NCBI GenBank assembly: GCA_011620245.1
Contig: WOZN01000228.1
Location: 1 to 13,279 of the forward strand
Origin: Acidovorax sp.
Lineage (GTDB): Bacteria; Pseudomonadota; Gammaproteobacteria; Burkholderiales; Burkholderiaceae_C
Direction of reading: 5' to 3'
Length of the DNA: 13,279 bases
Below, one piece after another: positions 7,117 through 13,279 of the stretch. Both the position numbers and the translations under genes were made by a program. Within the stretch, counting starts at the first letter, position 1, and each line of letters opens with the position of its first letter. The notes under the pieces were generated by a model that was not told the origin of the DNA, did no database searches, and saw only the letters and a program-made list of their open reading frames with translations.

Positions 7117-8064
7117 ATGAATTTTCAGCAACTGCGCTCCGTGCGCGAAGCCGTGCGCCGGGGCTTCAACCTGACCGAGGTGGCCCACATGCTGCATACC
7201 TCGCAGCCTGGCATCAGCCGCCAGATCCGCGAGCTGGAGGAAGAACTGGGCGTGGAGATCTTCGTGCGCGCGGGCAAGCGCCTTACCGGTCTCACGCCGC
7301 CCGGCGAGGCGCTGCTGCCCATGGTGGAGCGCCTGCTGCTCGAAGCCGACAACCTCAAGCGCGCGGGCCAGGATTTCAGCGACAGCGCCCAGGGCCGCCT
7401 CTCGGTGGCCGCCACGCATTCGCAGGCGCGCTATGCGCTGCCGCAGGTGGTGCGCGACTTTCGCGCGTTGTTTCCGCAGGTGTCGCTGCACCTGCACCAG
7501 GGTTCGCCCCGGCAGGTGGCCGAGATGCTGCTCAGCGGCGAGGCCGACATCGGCGTGGCCACCGAGGCGCTGGCGGGTTATGACGCGCTGGTCACGCTGC
7601 CTTGCTACCGCTGGACGCACAGCATCGTCGCGCCCCCGGGCCATGCACTGCTGCAGCAGAGCGAGCCGGTCACGCTCGAGCAACTGGCGCAATACCCCAT
7701 CATCACCTACGAGCTCGGCTACACGGGCCGCGCCCATATCGACGAGGCCTTTGGGCGCGAGGGACTGCGCCCCGACGTGGTGCTCACCGCCATGGACGCC
7801 GACGTGATCAAGACCTATGTGGAGCTGGGCATGGGCGTGGGCATCGTGGCCTCGATCGCGGTGGACCCCGAGCGCGACCGGCTTCTGCGCATGATCGACG
7901 CAGGCCACCTGTTCGAGGTCAACCTCACGCGGCTGGCCCTGCGCAAAGGGGCCTGGCTGCGCGGCTATGCCTACCATTTCATCGAGAGTTTCGTGCCCAC
8001 GCTCACGCGCGAATGCGTGGAGAGGGCCATGCGCGCGGGTGCCGCGGCGCCGGTGCCCGATTGA
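7117..8064 (+). CDS. CysB/Cbl-family LysR regulator (SsuR/Cbl-like)
   Basis: This 315-residue protein aligns with CysB and especially Cbl from its first residues (MNFQQL, then NLTEVA), which fixes the start. Residues 18-45 form the winged helix-turn-helix (EVAHMLHTSQPGISRQIREL). The effector domain keeps most ligand residues of E. coli CysB: Thr100, Gln103, Thr149 and Thr203, with Ser102 in place of Thr102. CysB/Cbl-type proteins activate sulfur-starvation genes and respond to sulfate, APS or O-acetylserine. SsuR, the Burkholderia homologue, controls sulfonate genes. Its position between two organosulfur modules suggests it controls them. No clear ribosome-binding site precedes the ATG; an A/T run that belongs to the neighbouring repeat lies there. 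It might be the genome's main CysB, but the N-terminal match favours a Cbl/SsuR role. Confidence 0.9.
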   Translation: MNFQQLRSVREAVRRGFNLTEVAHMLHTSQPGISRQIRELEEELGVEIFVRAGKRLTGLTPPGEALLPMVERLLLEADNLKRAGQDFSDSAQGRLSVAATHSQARYALPQVVRDFRALFPQVSLHLHQGSPRQVAEMLLSGEADIGVATEALAGYDALVTLPCYRWTHSIVAPPGHALLQQSEPVTLEQLAQYPIITYELGYTGRAHIDEAFGREGLRPDVVLTAMDADVIKTYVELGMGVGIVASIAVDPERDRLLRMIDAGHLFEVNLTRLALRKGAWLRGYAYHFIESFVPTLTRECVERAMRAGAAAPVPD

Positions 8065-8105
8065 GGCGCGCAGGCGGGGCGGGCCTGAGCTGAGCCTGTC
8101 ACTCC

Positions 8106-8141
8106 AATGAAAAAGACCGGGCCGGCCCGGTCTTTTTCATT
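8106..8141. terminator. Bidirectional terminator, perfect 36-bp palindrome
   Basis: The sequence is its own reverse complement over all 36 bases: a GC-rich core (GACCGGGCC/GGCCCGGTC) flanked by AAAAA and TTTTT. On either strand it forms a strong hairpin followed by a U run. It lies between the converging LysR and ssuF genes and would stop transcription from both. Confidence 0.93.
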
Positions 8142-8146
8142 CCACT

Positions 8147-8200
8147 ACATTTTTAATAGCTTCCAGCGCTTTATGGATAAGCGCTGGAGTCCAATTTGAC
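8147..8200 (+). repeat. Dispersed intergenic repeat, copy 2
   Basis: The plus strand reads TAGCTTCCAGCGCTTTATGG, then ATAAGCGCTGGAG and TCCAATTTGAC. This is the same element as copies 1 and 3 but in opposite orientation. AGCGCTT and AAGCGCT form the hairpin. It fills the space between the terminator and the end of ssuF. Confidence 0.78.
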
Positions 8201-8209
8201 TCAAATTGC

Positions 8210-8425
8210 TTACAGCTTGGCAATCGACACCTCGGTGGACTTGATGAGCGCCACCACGTCCGAGCCCACCACCAGCGCGAGGTCGTCTACCGATCGCGTG
8301 GTGATGACCGAGGTGACGATGCCCCAGGGGGTTTCGACATCGACTTCCGAGACGACGTCGCCGCGAATGATCTCGCGCACTTTGCCCTTGAACTGGTTGC
8401 GCACATTGATGGCCTGGATGGACAT
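8210..8425 (-). CDS. ssuF: SsuF-like small molybdopterin-binding (TOBE/Mop) protein
   Basis: This 71-residue protein is a single Mop/TOBE domain. It starts MSIQAINVRNQFKGKV and contains EVDVETPWGIVTSVIT and VGSDVVALIKSTEVSIAKL, the typical beta-barrel pattern and length of small molybdate- or molybdopterin-binding proteins. An AAGGAG site sits 8 bases before the ATG. It is the last gene of the ssu operon, 53 bases after ssuB. A protein of the same type, SsuF, is the last gene of the Pseudomonas putida ssuEADCBF operon, where it is needed for sulfonate use although SsuD itself needs no molybdenum. How it contributes is not understood. The match in position and length makes the name safe. Confidence 0.88.
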   Translation of the reverse strand: MSIQAINVRNQFKGKVREIIRGDVVSEVDVETPWGIVTSVITTRSVDDLALVVGSDVVALIKSTEVSIAKL

Positions 8426-8478
8426 GGGGTACTCCTTGATAAGTCCGTTGAAAAAAAGAAAACCGTCAGAAACAAAGA

Positions 8479-9297
8479 TCAGATCGCCCAGCGCAGGCCG
8501 TGGGCCGGCACGCCGGGCCACTGCGGCCCGGGTTGGGGTTGCGGGTCGGCCACGCCGGGCTTTTGCAGCACGCGGTCGAGGATGCGTTTTTCGAGGGCGG
8601 CAAACGCCGCGTCGCCATGCATGCGCGGGCGCGGCAGGCCGATGCGCTGGTCCAGCGCGATCTGGCCGTCTTCGATAAGGATCACGCGGTCGGCCAGGGC
8701 CACGGCCTCCTGCACGTCGTGCGTGACCAGCAGCGCGGTGAAGCCGCTGGCCTGCCACAGGCCTTCGATGAGGCGGTGCATATCGATGCGCGTGAGCGCG
8801 TCGAGCGCACCCAGGGGTTCGTCGAGCAGCAGCAGGCGCGGGTTGTGCACCAGCGCGCGCGCCAGGGCCACGCGCTGGCGCTGGCCGCCCGACAGGCGCG
8901 CGGGCCATTCGCCCAGGCGATCGCCCAGGCCCACACGGGCCAGCACGTCGGCGGCGGCGCCGCGCCGCCCGGGCGGCAGGCCCAGGGCCACGTTGTCGGC
9001 CACGCGCTTCCAGGGCAGCAGGCGCGAGTCCTGGAACATGATGCGGGTGTCGCCGCTCAGGCCCGCCACGCTGTGCCCATCGATGCGGATGCTGCCGCCC
9101 GAGACGGATTCGAGCCCCGCCACCAGGCGCAGCAGCGTGCTCTTGCCGCAGCCGCTGCGGCCCACGATGGCGACGAACTGGCCAGGCTCGATGGCCAGGT
9201 CGGTCTTGCGCAGCACTTCGCGCGTGCCATAGCGCTTGTCCACGCCGCGCATTTCCAGGCGCACGCCTTTGGGTTGTGGAGATGAATCAATGGTCAA
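8479..9297 (-). CDS. ssuB: Aliphatic sulfonate ABC transporter ATPase SsuB
   Basis: This 272-residue cytoplasmic ATPase energises alkanesulfonate uptake with SsuA and SsuC. Walker [10 protein letters not shown] is at 46-54, Q-loop Gln89 lies in the SsuB-typical block [15 protein letters not shown] (83-97), the signature LSGGQRQR is at 135-142, Walker B LLLLDE at 155-160 and the H-loop His193 (VTHD). It keeps the [11 protein letters not shown] context of E. coli SsuB. The only upstream start is a TTG at 9297 with GGAGG five bases before it. Both lie inside a dispersed repeat. An ATG at codon 16 (9252) is the alternative and would still leave a complete domain. It is separated from ssuC by 195 bases of repeats, which is unusual inside an ssu operon. 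Confidence 0.92.
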   Translation of the reverse strand: MTIDSSPQPKGVRLEMRGVDKRYGTREVLRKTDLAIEPGQFVAIVGRSGCGKSTLLRLVAGLESVSGGSIRIDGHSVAGLSGDTRIMFQDSRLLPWKRVADNVALGLPPGRRGAAADVLARVGLGDRLGEWPARLSGGQRQRVALARALVHNPRLLLLDEPLGALDALTRIDMHRLIEGLWQASGFTALLVTHDVQEAVALADRVILIEDGQIALDQRIGLPRPRMHGDAAFAALEKRILDRVLQKPGVADPQPQPGPQWPGVPAHGLRWAI

Positions 9298-9345
9298 AAT
9301 GGCCTCCAGTGCTTATCCATCAAGCGCTAACAGCTATAAAAATGT
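9293..9345 (-). repeat. Dispersed intergenic repeat, copy 3, overlapping the ssuB start
   Basis: The minus strand reads TAGCTGTTAGCGCTTGATGG, then ATAAGCACTGGAGGCC and ATTTTGAC, matching copy 2 almost base for base. Its last bases supply the GGAGG ribosome-binding site and the TTG start codon of ssuB. Confidence 0.78.
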
Positions 9346-9353
9346 GAGTGATT

Positions 9354-9398
9354 AGCAACGAGTCTCAGATATCTCATCCCATCCGTTCGGGCTGAGCC
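9354..9398. repeat. 45-bp repeat upstream of ssuB, partner of 13203-13252
   Basis: AGCAAC, GTCTCA, ATATCTCAT and CATCCGTTCGGGCTGAGCC occur here and again upstream of ssuA, in the same order and orientation. The two copies differ by a few substitutions and a 5-base duplication (ATCTC). The right-hand part (CGTTCGGGCTGAGCC) is, from memory, a widespread proteobacterial intergenic repeat. Confidence 0.8.
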
Positions 9399-9446
9399 CT
9401 TCGACCCTTCGACAGGCTCAGGACAGGCCAAGCTCAGGGCGAACGG
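9383..9446. repeat. Imperfect inverted repeat between ssuC and ssuB
   Basis: CCGTTCGGGCTGAGC (9383-9397) pairs with GCTCAGGGCGAACGG (9432-9446) apart from a two-base mismatch. A nested inverted repeat (GAGCC ... GGCTC, 9394-9419) lies inside. The structure would form a large hairpin in the ssuC-ssuB transcript. It has no U run in the direction of the operon, so attenuation or RNA stabilisation is more likely than termination. Confidence 0.7.
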
Positions 9447-9492
9447 GTTTTATCTGAGGCGCGCAGAGAGAAGGGAGAAACGGCGCAGCTGC

Positions 9493-10359
9493 TCAAGGGG
9501 ATGCATAACCAGGATGCCAGCGCAGCCAGTAGCGCTCCAGCCCCTTGGCGAACATGTCGGCCAGCTTGCCCAGCAGCGCGTACAGCAGGATGCCCACGAG
9601 CACGATGTCGGTCTGCAAAAACTCGCGGGCATTCATCGTGAGGTAGCCGATGCCGGACTGCGCCGAGATGGTCTCGGCCACGATCAGGATCACCCACATC
9701 AGCCCCAGCGAGAAACGCAGCCCCACGAGGATGCTGGAGAGCGCGCCTGGCAGGATGATCTGCTGGTAGAGCTGCCAGCGCGACAGACCGTAGGTGCGGC
9801 CCATCTCGATGAGCCCCGGGTCCACGTTGCGGATGCCGTGGAAGGTGTTGAGGTAGATCGGGAAGAACACCGACACGGCGATCAGGAACAGCTTGGCCGA
9901 TTCGTCGATGCCGAACCACAGGATCACGAGCGGGATCAGCGCCAGCGCGGGGATGTTGCGCACCATCTGGATGGTGGAGTCGAGCAGCGTCTCGAACAGC
10001 TTGACCGAACCGGTGAGCAGGCCCAGCAGCAGGCCCAGCCCGCCGCCAATGGCCAGCCCGGCCAGCGCGCGGCCCGCGCTGATCTTGACGTGGGTCCACA
10101 GCTCGCCTGAGGCGGTGAGCACCCAGGCCGCCCGCACCACATCCACCGGCGCGGGCAGCACGCGGGTGGACAGCCAGCCTTGCGACGATGCCACCTGCCA
10201 CAGCACGATGAGGCCCACGGGCACGGCCCAGGGCAGCAGGTGCTGCGCGACGTTGGCGAGAAAGCGGGCCAGCGGCGCAGGGAGCAAAGGCCCATCGAGC
10301 GGAAGATCGGCGGAGTCCGCCACAGGCGATATCTGCAGCTCTCGGGTGGTCTGTGTCAT
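9493..10359 (-). CDS. ssuC: Aliphatic sulfonate ABC transporter permease SsuC
   Basis: This 288-residue inner-membrane protein forms the channel for alkanesulfonates, probably as a homodimer. Hydrophobic segments lie near 41-58, 98-116, 136-150, 157-172, 213-230 and 250-268. The EAA loop at 184-209 (EMGRTYGLSRWQLYQQIILP) has the conserved glycine, Gly191. The IPLVILWFGIDESAK block (142-156) is typical of SsuC/TauC. The first 30 residues form a cytoplasmic tail. The ATG overlaps the stop of the VOC gene by four bases (ATGA), which indicates translational coupling. ssuB follows after 195 bases of repeats. Confidence 0.93.
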   Translation of the reverse strand: MTQTTRELQISPVADSADLPLDGPLLPAPLARFLANVAQHLLPWAVPVGLIVLWQVASSQGWLSTRVLPAPVDVVRAAWVLTASGELWTHVKISAGRALAGLAIGGGLGLLLGLLTGSVKLFETLLDSTIQMVRNIPALALIPLVILWFGIDESAKLFLIAVSVFFPIYLNTFHGIRNVDPGLIEMGRTYGLSRWQLYQQIILPGALSSILVGLRFSLGLMWVILIVAETISAQSGIGYLTMNAREFLQTDIVLVGILLYALLGKLADMFAKGLERYWLRWHPGYASP

Positions 10360-10730
10360 GGGGCGATTTCCAGTTCGTCATCGGGTTCCAGAAATTCCAG
10401 CTGGTTGCCCGCCGGGTCCTTGACGTAAAAGCGCAGGTAGCCGGGCAAGGCCCGGTTTTCCACCAGCGCCAGTTCGGCCTGCAGCAGGCGGCCACGCAGC
10501 GCCGGCAGGTCCTCCACCTCGAAGGCCAGGTGCGACACCGGGGGTGCGGCCTGCCAACCCTCGGTGGGCACGAGGTCGATGCGCTGGGTGCCCGCGGCAA
10601 AGCGCAGCGTGCTGCCTGCTGGCTGGTGCACCTCGGGCAGCCCCAGCAGGCGGCTGTAGAAATGGCGTATCCGGCCTTCGGCGCCGGCTGGAAAGGCCAG
10701 CTGCACATGGTTGATGGAATGGATGGACAT
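10356..10730 (-). CDS. VOC-superfamily (glyoxalase-like) protein in the ssu operon
   Basis: This 124-residue protein has the paired beta-alpha-beta-beta-beta modules of the vicinal-oxygen-chelate fold: INHVQLAFPAG and RHFYSRLLGLPEV in the first half; VSHLAFEVEDLPAL and YLRFYVKDPAGNQLEFLEP in the second. His8, His67 and Glu112 stand where VOC enzymes bind metal. Family members are lyases, dioxygenases or resistance proteins. The substrate cannot be told from the sequence. The gene lies between ssuD and ssuC, is coupled to ssuC by an ATGA overlap, and starts 27 bases after ssuD. Acting on an aldehyde released by SsuD, or on a sulfonate precursor, would fit but is inference. The ATG at 10730 is preferred to a TTG at 10757 directly after the ssuD stop, because it matches the usual N-terminus. 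Confidence 0.85.
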   Translation of the reverse strand: MSIHSINHVQLAFPAGAEGRIRHFYSRLLGLPEVHQPAGSTLRFAAGTQRIDLVPTEGWQAAPPVSHLAFEVEDLPALRGRLLQAELALVENRALPGYLRFYVKDPAGNQLEFLEPDDELEIAP

Positions 10731-10757
10731 GGGTTTTGCTTTGGTCTCGGGTGGCAA

Positions 10758-12005
10758 TCAGCTTTGCGATGCCCTGGGCACATACTGGTTGCCCACGGTT
10801 TCGCCGAACGGCCCCAGGGGCGAACCACCGGCGAGCCTGTCGCGCACCTTCACGGGCAGCAGCGGGAACACCAGTTCGGCAAAGCGGTAGGCCTCTTCGA
10901 GGTGCGGATAGCCCGACAGCACGAAGGTGTCGATGCCCAGCGCGGCGTATTCCTCGATGCGCGCCGCCACCGTCTGCGGGTCGCCCACCAGGGCCGTGCC
11001 CGCGCCACCGCGCACCAGGCCCACGCCGGCCCACAGGTTGGGGCTGATTTCCAGGTCGGCGCGCGTGCGCCAAATCGCCGACGGGCCGCCCCTAGGCGAT
11101 GGAGCCCCCTCGCGGGGCAGCGAGGACACGCCAGTGCCGAGCGTGGGGGCCTTGTTTCTCGCGCCGGCATGCAGCGCGGCCATGCGGCGCTGGCCTTCGG
11201 AATCCATGCGGGCAAACACCGCCTGGGCCTGCACCACGGTGTCGTCGCTCACATGGCTGATCAGCTCCTCCGCGGCCTGCCAGGCCTTGGCGTCGGTTTC
11301 GCGCACGATCACATGCAGGCGAATGCCGAACTTCACCGTGCGGCCATGGCGTGCGGCCTTTTCGCGCACATCGGCAATCTTTTTGGCCACCTCGGCGGGC
11401 GGCTCGCCCCAGGTGAGGTAGGCCTCGGTCTGCTCGGCCGCCAGTTCATGCGCGGCCGGCGACGAGCCACCAAAATACACGGGCGGGTGCGGCTTTTGCA
11501 CCGGTGGAAACAGCAGCTTGGCGCCTTTCACAGAAAGGTGCCTGCCCTCGTAGTCGAGGCTTTCACCGGCATGGCTGCGCGCCAGAATTTCGCGCCAGAT
11601 GCGGATGAACTCGCTCGACTGCTCGTAGCGGGTGGCATGGTCGAGGAACACGCCGTCGCCCTCCAGCTCGGTCTGGTCGCCCCCCGTCACCAGGTTGATG
11701 AGCAGGCGCCCGCCCGAGAGGCGGTCAAAACTGGCCGCCATGCGTGCCGCCAGGCTGGGCTGGTGCAGGCCGGGGCGCACGGCCACCAGAAACTTGAGGT
11801 TGCGCGTGACGGCGATCAGGCTGGATGCCACCACCCAGGGGTCTTCGCACGAGCGGCCCGTGGGGATGAGCACACCTTCGTAGCCCAGGCTGTCGGCGGC
11901 AATGGCCACCTGCTTGAGGTAATCGTGGCTGAGCTCGCGCGCACCGTCGGCAGTGCCCAGATAGCGGCTGTCGCCGTGGGTGGGAATGAACCAGAAAATT
12001 TGCAT
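10758..12005 (-). CDS. ssuD: FMNH2-dependent alkanesulfonate monooxygenase SsuD, with internal insertion
   Basis: SsuD oxidises alkanesulfonates with O2 and reduced FMN to aldehyde plus sulfite in the cytoplasm. The 415-residue protein follows E. coli SsuD closely: [18 protein letters not shown] at the start, [13 protein letters not shown] with the active-site Cys53 (45-57), [20 protein letters not shown] (104-123), YLTWGEPP (196-203), [12 protein letters not shown] (226-237), [13 protein letters not shown] (324-336) and [12 protein letters not shown] (363-374). The usual length is about 381. The surplus is one in-frame insertion at residues 284-316, between MAALHAGAR and DLEISPNL, at the edge of the mobile lid over the active site. 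All recognised catalytic blocks are intact, so activity is likely. The start at 12005 fits the family; a GAAAG stands upstream. No ssuE is present in the window. Confidence 0.95.
   Translation of the reverse strand: MQIFWFIPTHGDSRYLGTADGARELSHDYLKQVAIAADSLGYEGVLIPTGRSCEDPWVVASSLIAVTRNLKFLVAVRPGLHQPSLAARMAASFDRLSGGRLLINLVTGGDQTELEGDGVFLDHATRYEQSSEFIRIWREILARSHAGESLDYEGRHLSVKGAKLLFPPVQKPHPPVYFGGSSPAAHELAAEQTEAYLTWGEPPAEVAKKIADVREKAARHGRTVKFGIRLHVIVRETDAKAWQAAEELISHVSDDTVVQAQAVFARMDSEGQRRMAALHAGARNKAPTLGTGVSSLPREGAPSPRGGPSAIWRTRADLEISPNLWAGVGLVRGGAGTALVGDPQTVAARIEEYAALGIDTFVLSGYPHLEEAYRFAELVFPLLPVKVRDRLAGGSPLGPFGETVGNQYVPRASQS
11058..11156 (-). repeat. Palindrome-rich insertion inside ssuD (translated)
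   Basis: These 99 bases encode residues 284-316 of SsuD, which E. coli SsuD lacks apart from about one residue. On the coding strand there are three hairpin-forming dyads: CACGC/GCGTG, GCCCC(GCGAG)GGGGC and ATCGCC/GGCGAT. The composition (AAGGCCCCCACGCTCGGCAC and CCGCGAGGGGGCTCC) resembles an intergenic repeat that I recall from Acidovorax-type genomes. No second copy is in this window, so the repeat identity is inference. Confidence 0.55.
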
Positions 12006-12028
12006 GGAACAGGTCTTTCAGTAAGCTT

Positions 12029-12169
12029 TTAGTAAGAGATGGCGAAGCCGAAGCGGGGGGCACGCAGCACGGCACGGCGCTGCTGCACGCTCAGTCCCCA
12101 GGCGGAGGCCGTGACGCACAGGACACGCTGCAGTTGTGCATGCAAGGCAAAGGGCATGGGCGCTGGCAT
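12029..12169 (-). CDS. Small ORF (46 aa) between ssuA and ssuD
   Basis: An ATG at 12169 has a strong AAGGAG site 7 bases upstream and opens a 46-codon frame ending TAA. Codon third positions are rich in G and C, as in the neighbouring genes. The peptide starts MPAPMPFALHAQLQRVLCVT and ends RAVLRAPRFGFAISY. It is basic and has one cysteine (Cys18). No family is recognised. It fills the gap exactly, 25 bases after ssuA and 23 bases before ssuD. It could be a small regulatory or leader-type peptide, perhaps sensing cysteine supply, or an unstudied small protein. Function is unknown; the reality of the ORF rests on the ribosome-binding site and spacing. Confidence 0.55.
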   Translation of the reverse strand: MPAPMPFALHAQLQRVLCVTASAWGLSVQQRRAVLRAPRFGFAISY

Positions 12170-12194
12170 GAGGGAACTCCTTGGGCATTGGGGC

Positions 12195-13160
12195 TTACAG
12201 CAGATCGGCCGGCGCGGCGTGCAGCAGGTTGAGCTTTTTCGGAATGAGCTTGAGCTCGAAAAAGGTGTCGGCAATGGTCTGCTGCTCGGCCAGGATGTCG
12301 CGCGTGACTGGTGCGGTGCCAAACTTCGCCCGGTTCACGTAAAGCTCGGTGATGCCTTTGTCGAGCCCCAGCACGGCAGAGAGCTCGGCGGCTGCGGCGG
12401 ACTTGTTCGTGGAAGCCCAGGTGTCGATGGCGTTCACTTCTTCGATGGCGATGCGCAGCACATCAGCGTTGCGGGTGGCGAAATCGCGCGAAGTGAAGTA
12501 ATACTGGCGGTTGTTGACGACACCCGTGGCATCGACCAGCAGGCGGGCGTCGAGCGTTTTTTGCGCGGCGGCCAGGAAGGGGTCCCAGATGATCCAGGCA
12601 TCCACCGCGCCGCGTTCAAAGGCGGCGCGCGCGTCGGCGGGGGCCAGGAACACCGATTGCACATCGCTGTATTTCAGGCCGTTTTTCTGCAGCAGCTTGA
12701 CCAGGAAATACTGCACGTTCGAGCCCTTGTTGTAGGCCACGCGCTTGCCCTTGAGGTCGGCCACATTGCGGATGGGCGAATCCCTGGGCACGATCACGGC
12801 CTCCAGCGCGGGGCGCGGCACGGTGGCGCCGGCATACACCAGCGGTGCACCGGCGGCCTGGGCGAAGATGGGCGGCGCTTCGCCCACGTCGCCGAAGTCG
12901 ATGGAGCCCACGTTCAGCGCTTCGAGCTGCACGGGGCCGGCATTGAACTCGGTCCAGGTGACCTTCACACCCAGCGGGGCCAGGCGCTTTTCGAGCGTGC
13001 CCCGGCCCTTGAGGATGGACAACCAGCCCTTTTGATGGCCCACGCGCAGCACACGGCTGCCGGATTGGGCCAGGGCGGGCACGCCGGCGGCGGCCAGGCT
13101 GGCTGCTGCCAGGGCGGTCAAAAGCAATTGTCGGCGCTGCGAACCAAATGGAGATGTCAT
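12195..13160 (-). CDS. ssuA: Aliphatic sulfonate periplasmic binding protein SsuA
   Basis: This 321-residue precursor matches E. coli SsuA (319) throughout: VLRVGHQKG (37-45), EALNVGSIDFGDVGEAPPIF (80-99), AQAAGAPLVYAG, SPIRNVADLKGKRVAYNKGS (128-147), PADARAAFERGAVDAWIIWD (174-193) and LIPKKLN near the end. It captures alkanesulfonates in the periplasm and passes them to SsuC/SsuB. The signal peptide covers residues 1-31 with an ALA cleavage site before Gln32. SQRR followed by QLLL also resembles a twin-arginine signal, so export may be by Sec or Tat. The ATG at 13160 is preferred to an in-frame start at 13226, which would lie in a repeat and spoil the signal peptide. It is the first gene of the visible operon. 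Confidence 0.94.
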   Translation of the reverse strand: MTSPFGSQRRQLLLTALAAASLAAAGVPALAQSGSRVLRVGHQKGWLSILKGRGTLEKRLAPLGVKVTWTEFNAGPVQLEALNVGSIDFGDVGEAPPIFAQAAGAPLVYAGATVPRPALEAVIVPRDSPIRNVADLKGKRVAYNKGSNVQYFLVKLLQKNGLKYSDVQSVFLAPADARAAFERGAVDAWIIWDPFLAAAQKTLDARLLVDATGVVNNRQYYFTSRDFATRNADVLRIAIEEVNAIDTWASTNKSAAAAELSAVLGLDKGITELYVNRAKFGTAPVTRDILAEQQTIADTFFELKLIPKKLNLLHAAPADLL

Positions 13161-13202
13161 GGCAATGTCTTTCTGGGTCAGCCTGAAAAGGACGGCTTGA
13201 TG

Positions 13203-13252
13203 AGCAACTTGTCTCATATATCTCATCTCATCCCATCCGTTCGGGCTGAGCC
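13203..13252. repeat. 50-bp repeat upstream of ssuA, partner of 9354-9398
   Basis: This is the second copy of the repeat upstream of ssuB. It lies 43 bases before the ssuA start and contains the same AGCAAC, GTCTCA, ATATCTCAT and CATCCGTTCGGGCTGAGCC blocks. It may hold part of the ssuA promoter region, though no convincing -35/-10 pair was seen. Confidence 0.8.
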
Positions 13253-13279
13253 TGTCGAAGCCGGGGCACTGCTTGGGTG

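Noticed and set aside
9434..10828. A 464-codon minus-strand frame across ssuC and the VOC gene
   Set aside because: It runs in another frame of the same strand; ssuC and the VOC protein are clear family members in their own frames.
10353..12032. A 559-codon open frame on the plus strand
   Set aside because: It is the antisense shadow of ssuD and the VOC gene, with His/Gly/Gln/Arg-rich low-complexity translation and no recognisable domain.
1..13279. tRNA, rRNA, CRISPR array, transposase or integrase genes
   Set aside because: None were recognised. The repeats present are short, dispersed and not regularly spaced, and no mobile-element protein is encoded.

Overview
The window is high-GC bacterial DNA that looks like a Comamonadaceae genome (Acidovorax or a close relative). 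This is inferred from base composition, protein families and three copies of a dispersed intergenic repeat built around an AGCGCTT...AAGCGCT dyad; no rRNA or other species marker is present. The whole window concerns acquiring sulfur from organosulfur compounds. It holds two ABC-importer modules with oxygenases, one on each side of a CysB/Cbl-type LysR regulator.

Module 1 (about 74-7024). A leftward pair encodes a TauD/AtsK-type 2-oxoglutarate dioxygenase and an FMN-dependent monooxygenase of the NtaA/SnaA/DszA group. Divergent from it is a periplasmic sulfonate-type binding protein, closed by a strong terminator. After a 281-base gap with its own candidate promoter come two different NitT/TauT-type permeases, an ATPase, and the decayed C-terminal end of a sulfatase. 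This resembles the ats-type sulfate-ester systems of pseudomonads, with the sulfatase lost.

Regulator (7117-8064). A LysR protein closest to Cbl/CysB/SsuR sits between the modules. It is followed by a perfect 36-bp palindrome that works as a terminator for both converging transcription units.

Module 2 (8210-13160, minus strand). This is a canonical alkanesulfonate operon in the order ssuA - small ORF - ssuD - VOC gene - ssuC - ssuB - ssuF. SsuA, SsuC and SsuB import the sulfonate. SsuD releases sulfite using reduced FMN. SsuF is the small molybdopterin-binding-type protein known from Pseudomonas ssu operons. No ssuE flavin reductase is visible, so reduced FMN must come from a gene elsewhere.

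The most unusual points are these. SsuD carries an in-frame insertion of about 33 residues whose DNA looks like a dispersed palindromic repeat, placed where the E. coli enzyme has its mobile active-site lid. The TTG start and ribosome-binding site of ssuB are built from another dispersed repeat. A small 46-residue ORF with a strong ribosome-binding site lies between ssuA and ssuD. A sulfatase remnant lies behind an intact transporter. Module 1 has two unequal permeases, one with a changed EAA loop.
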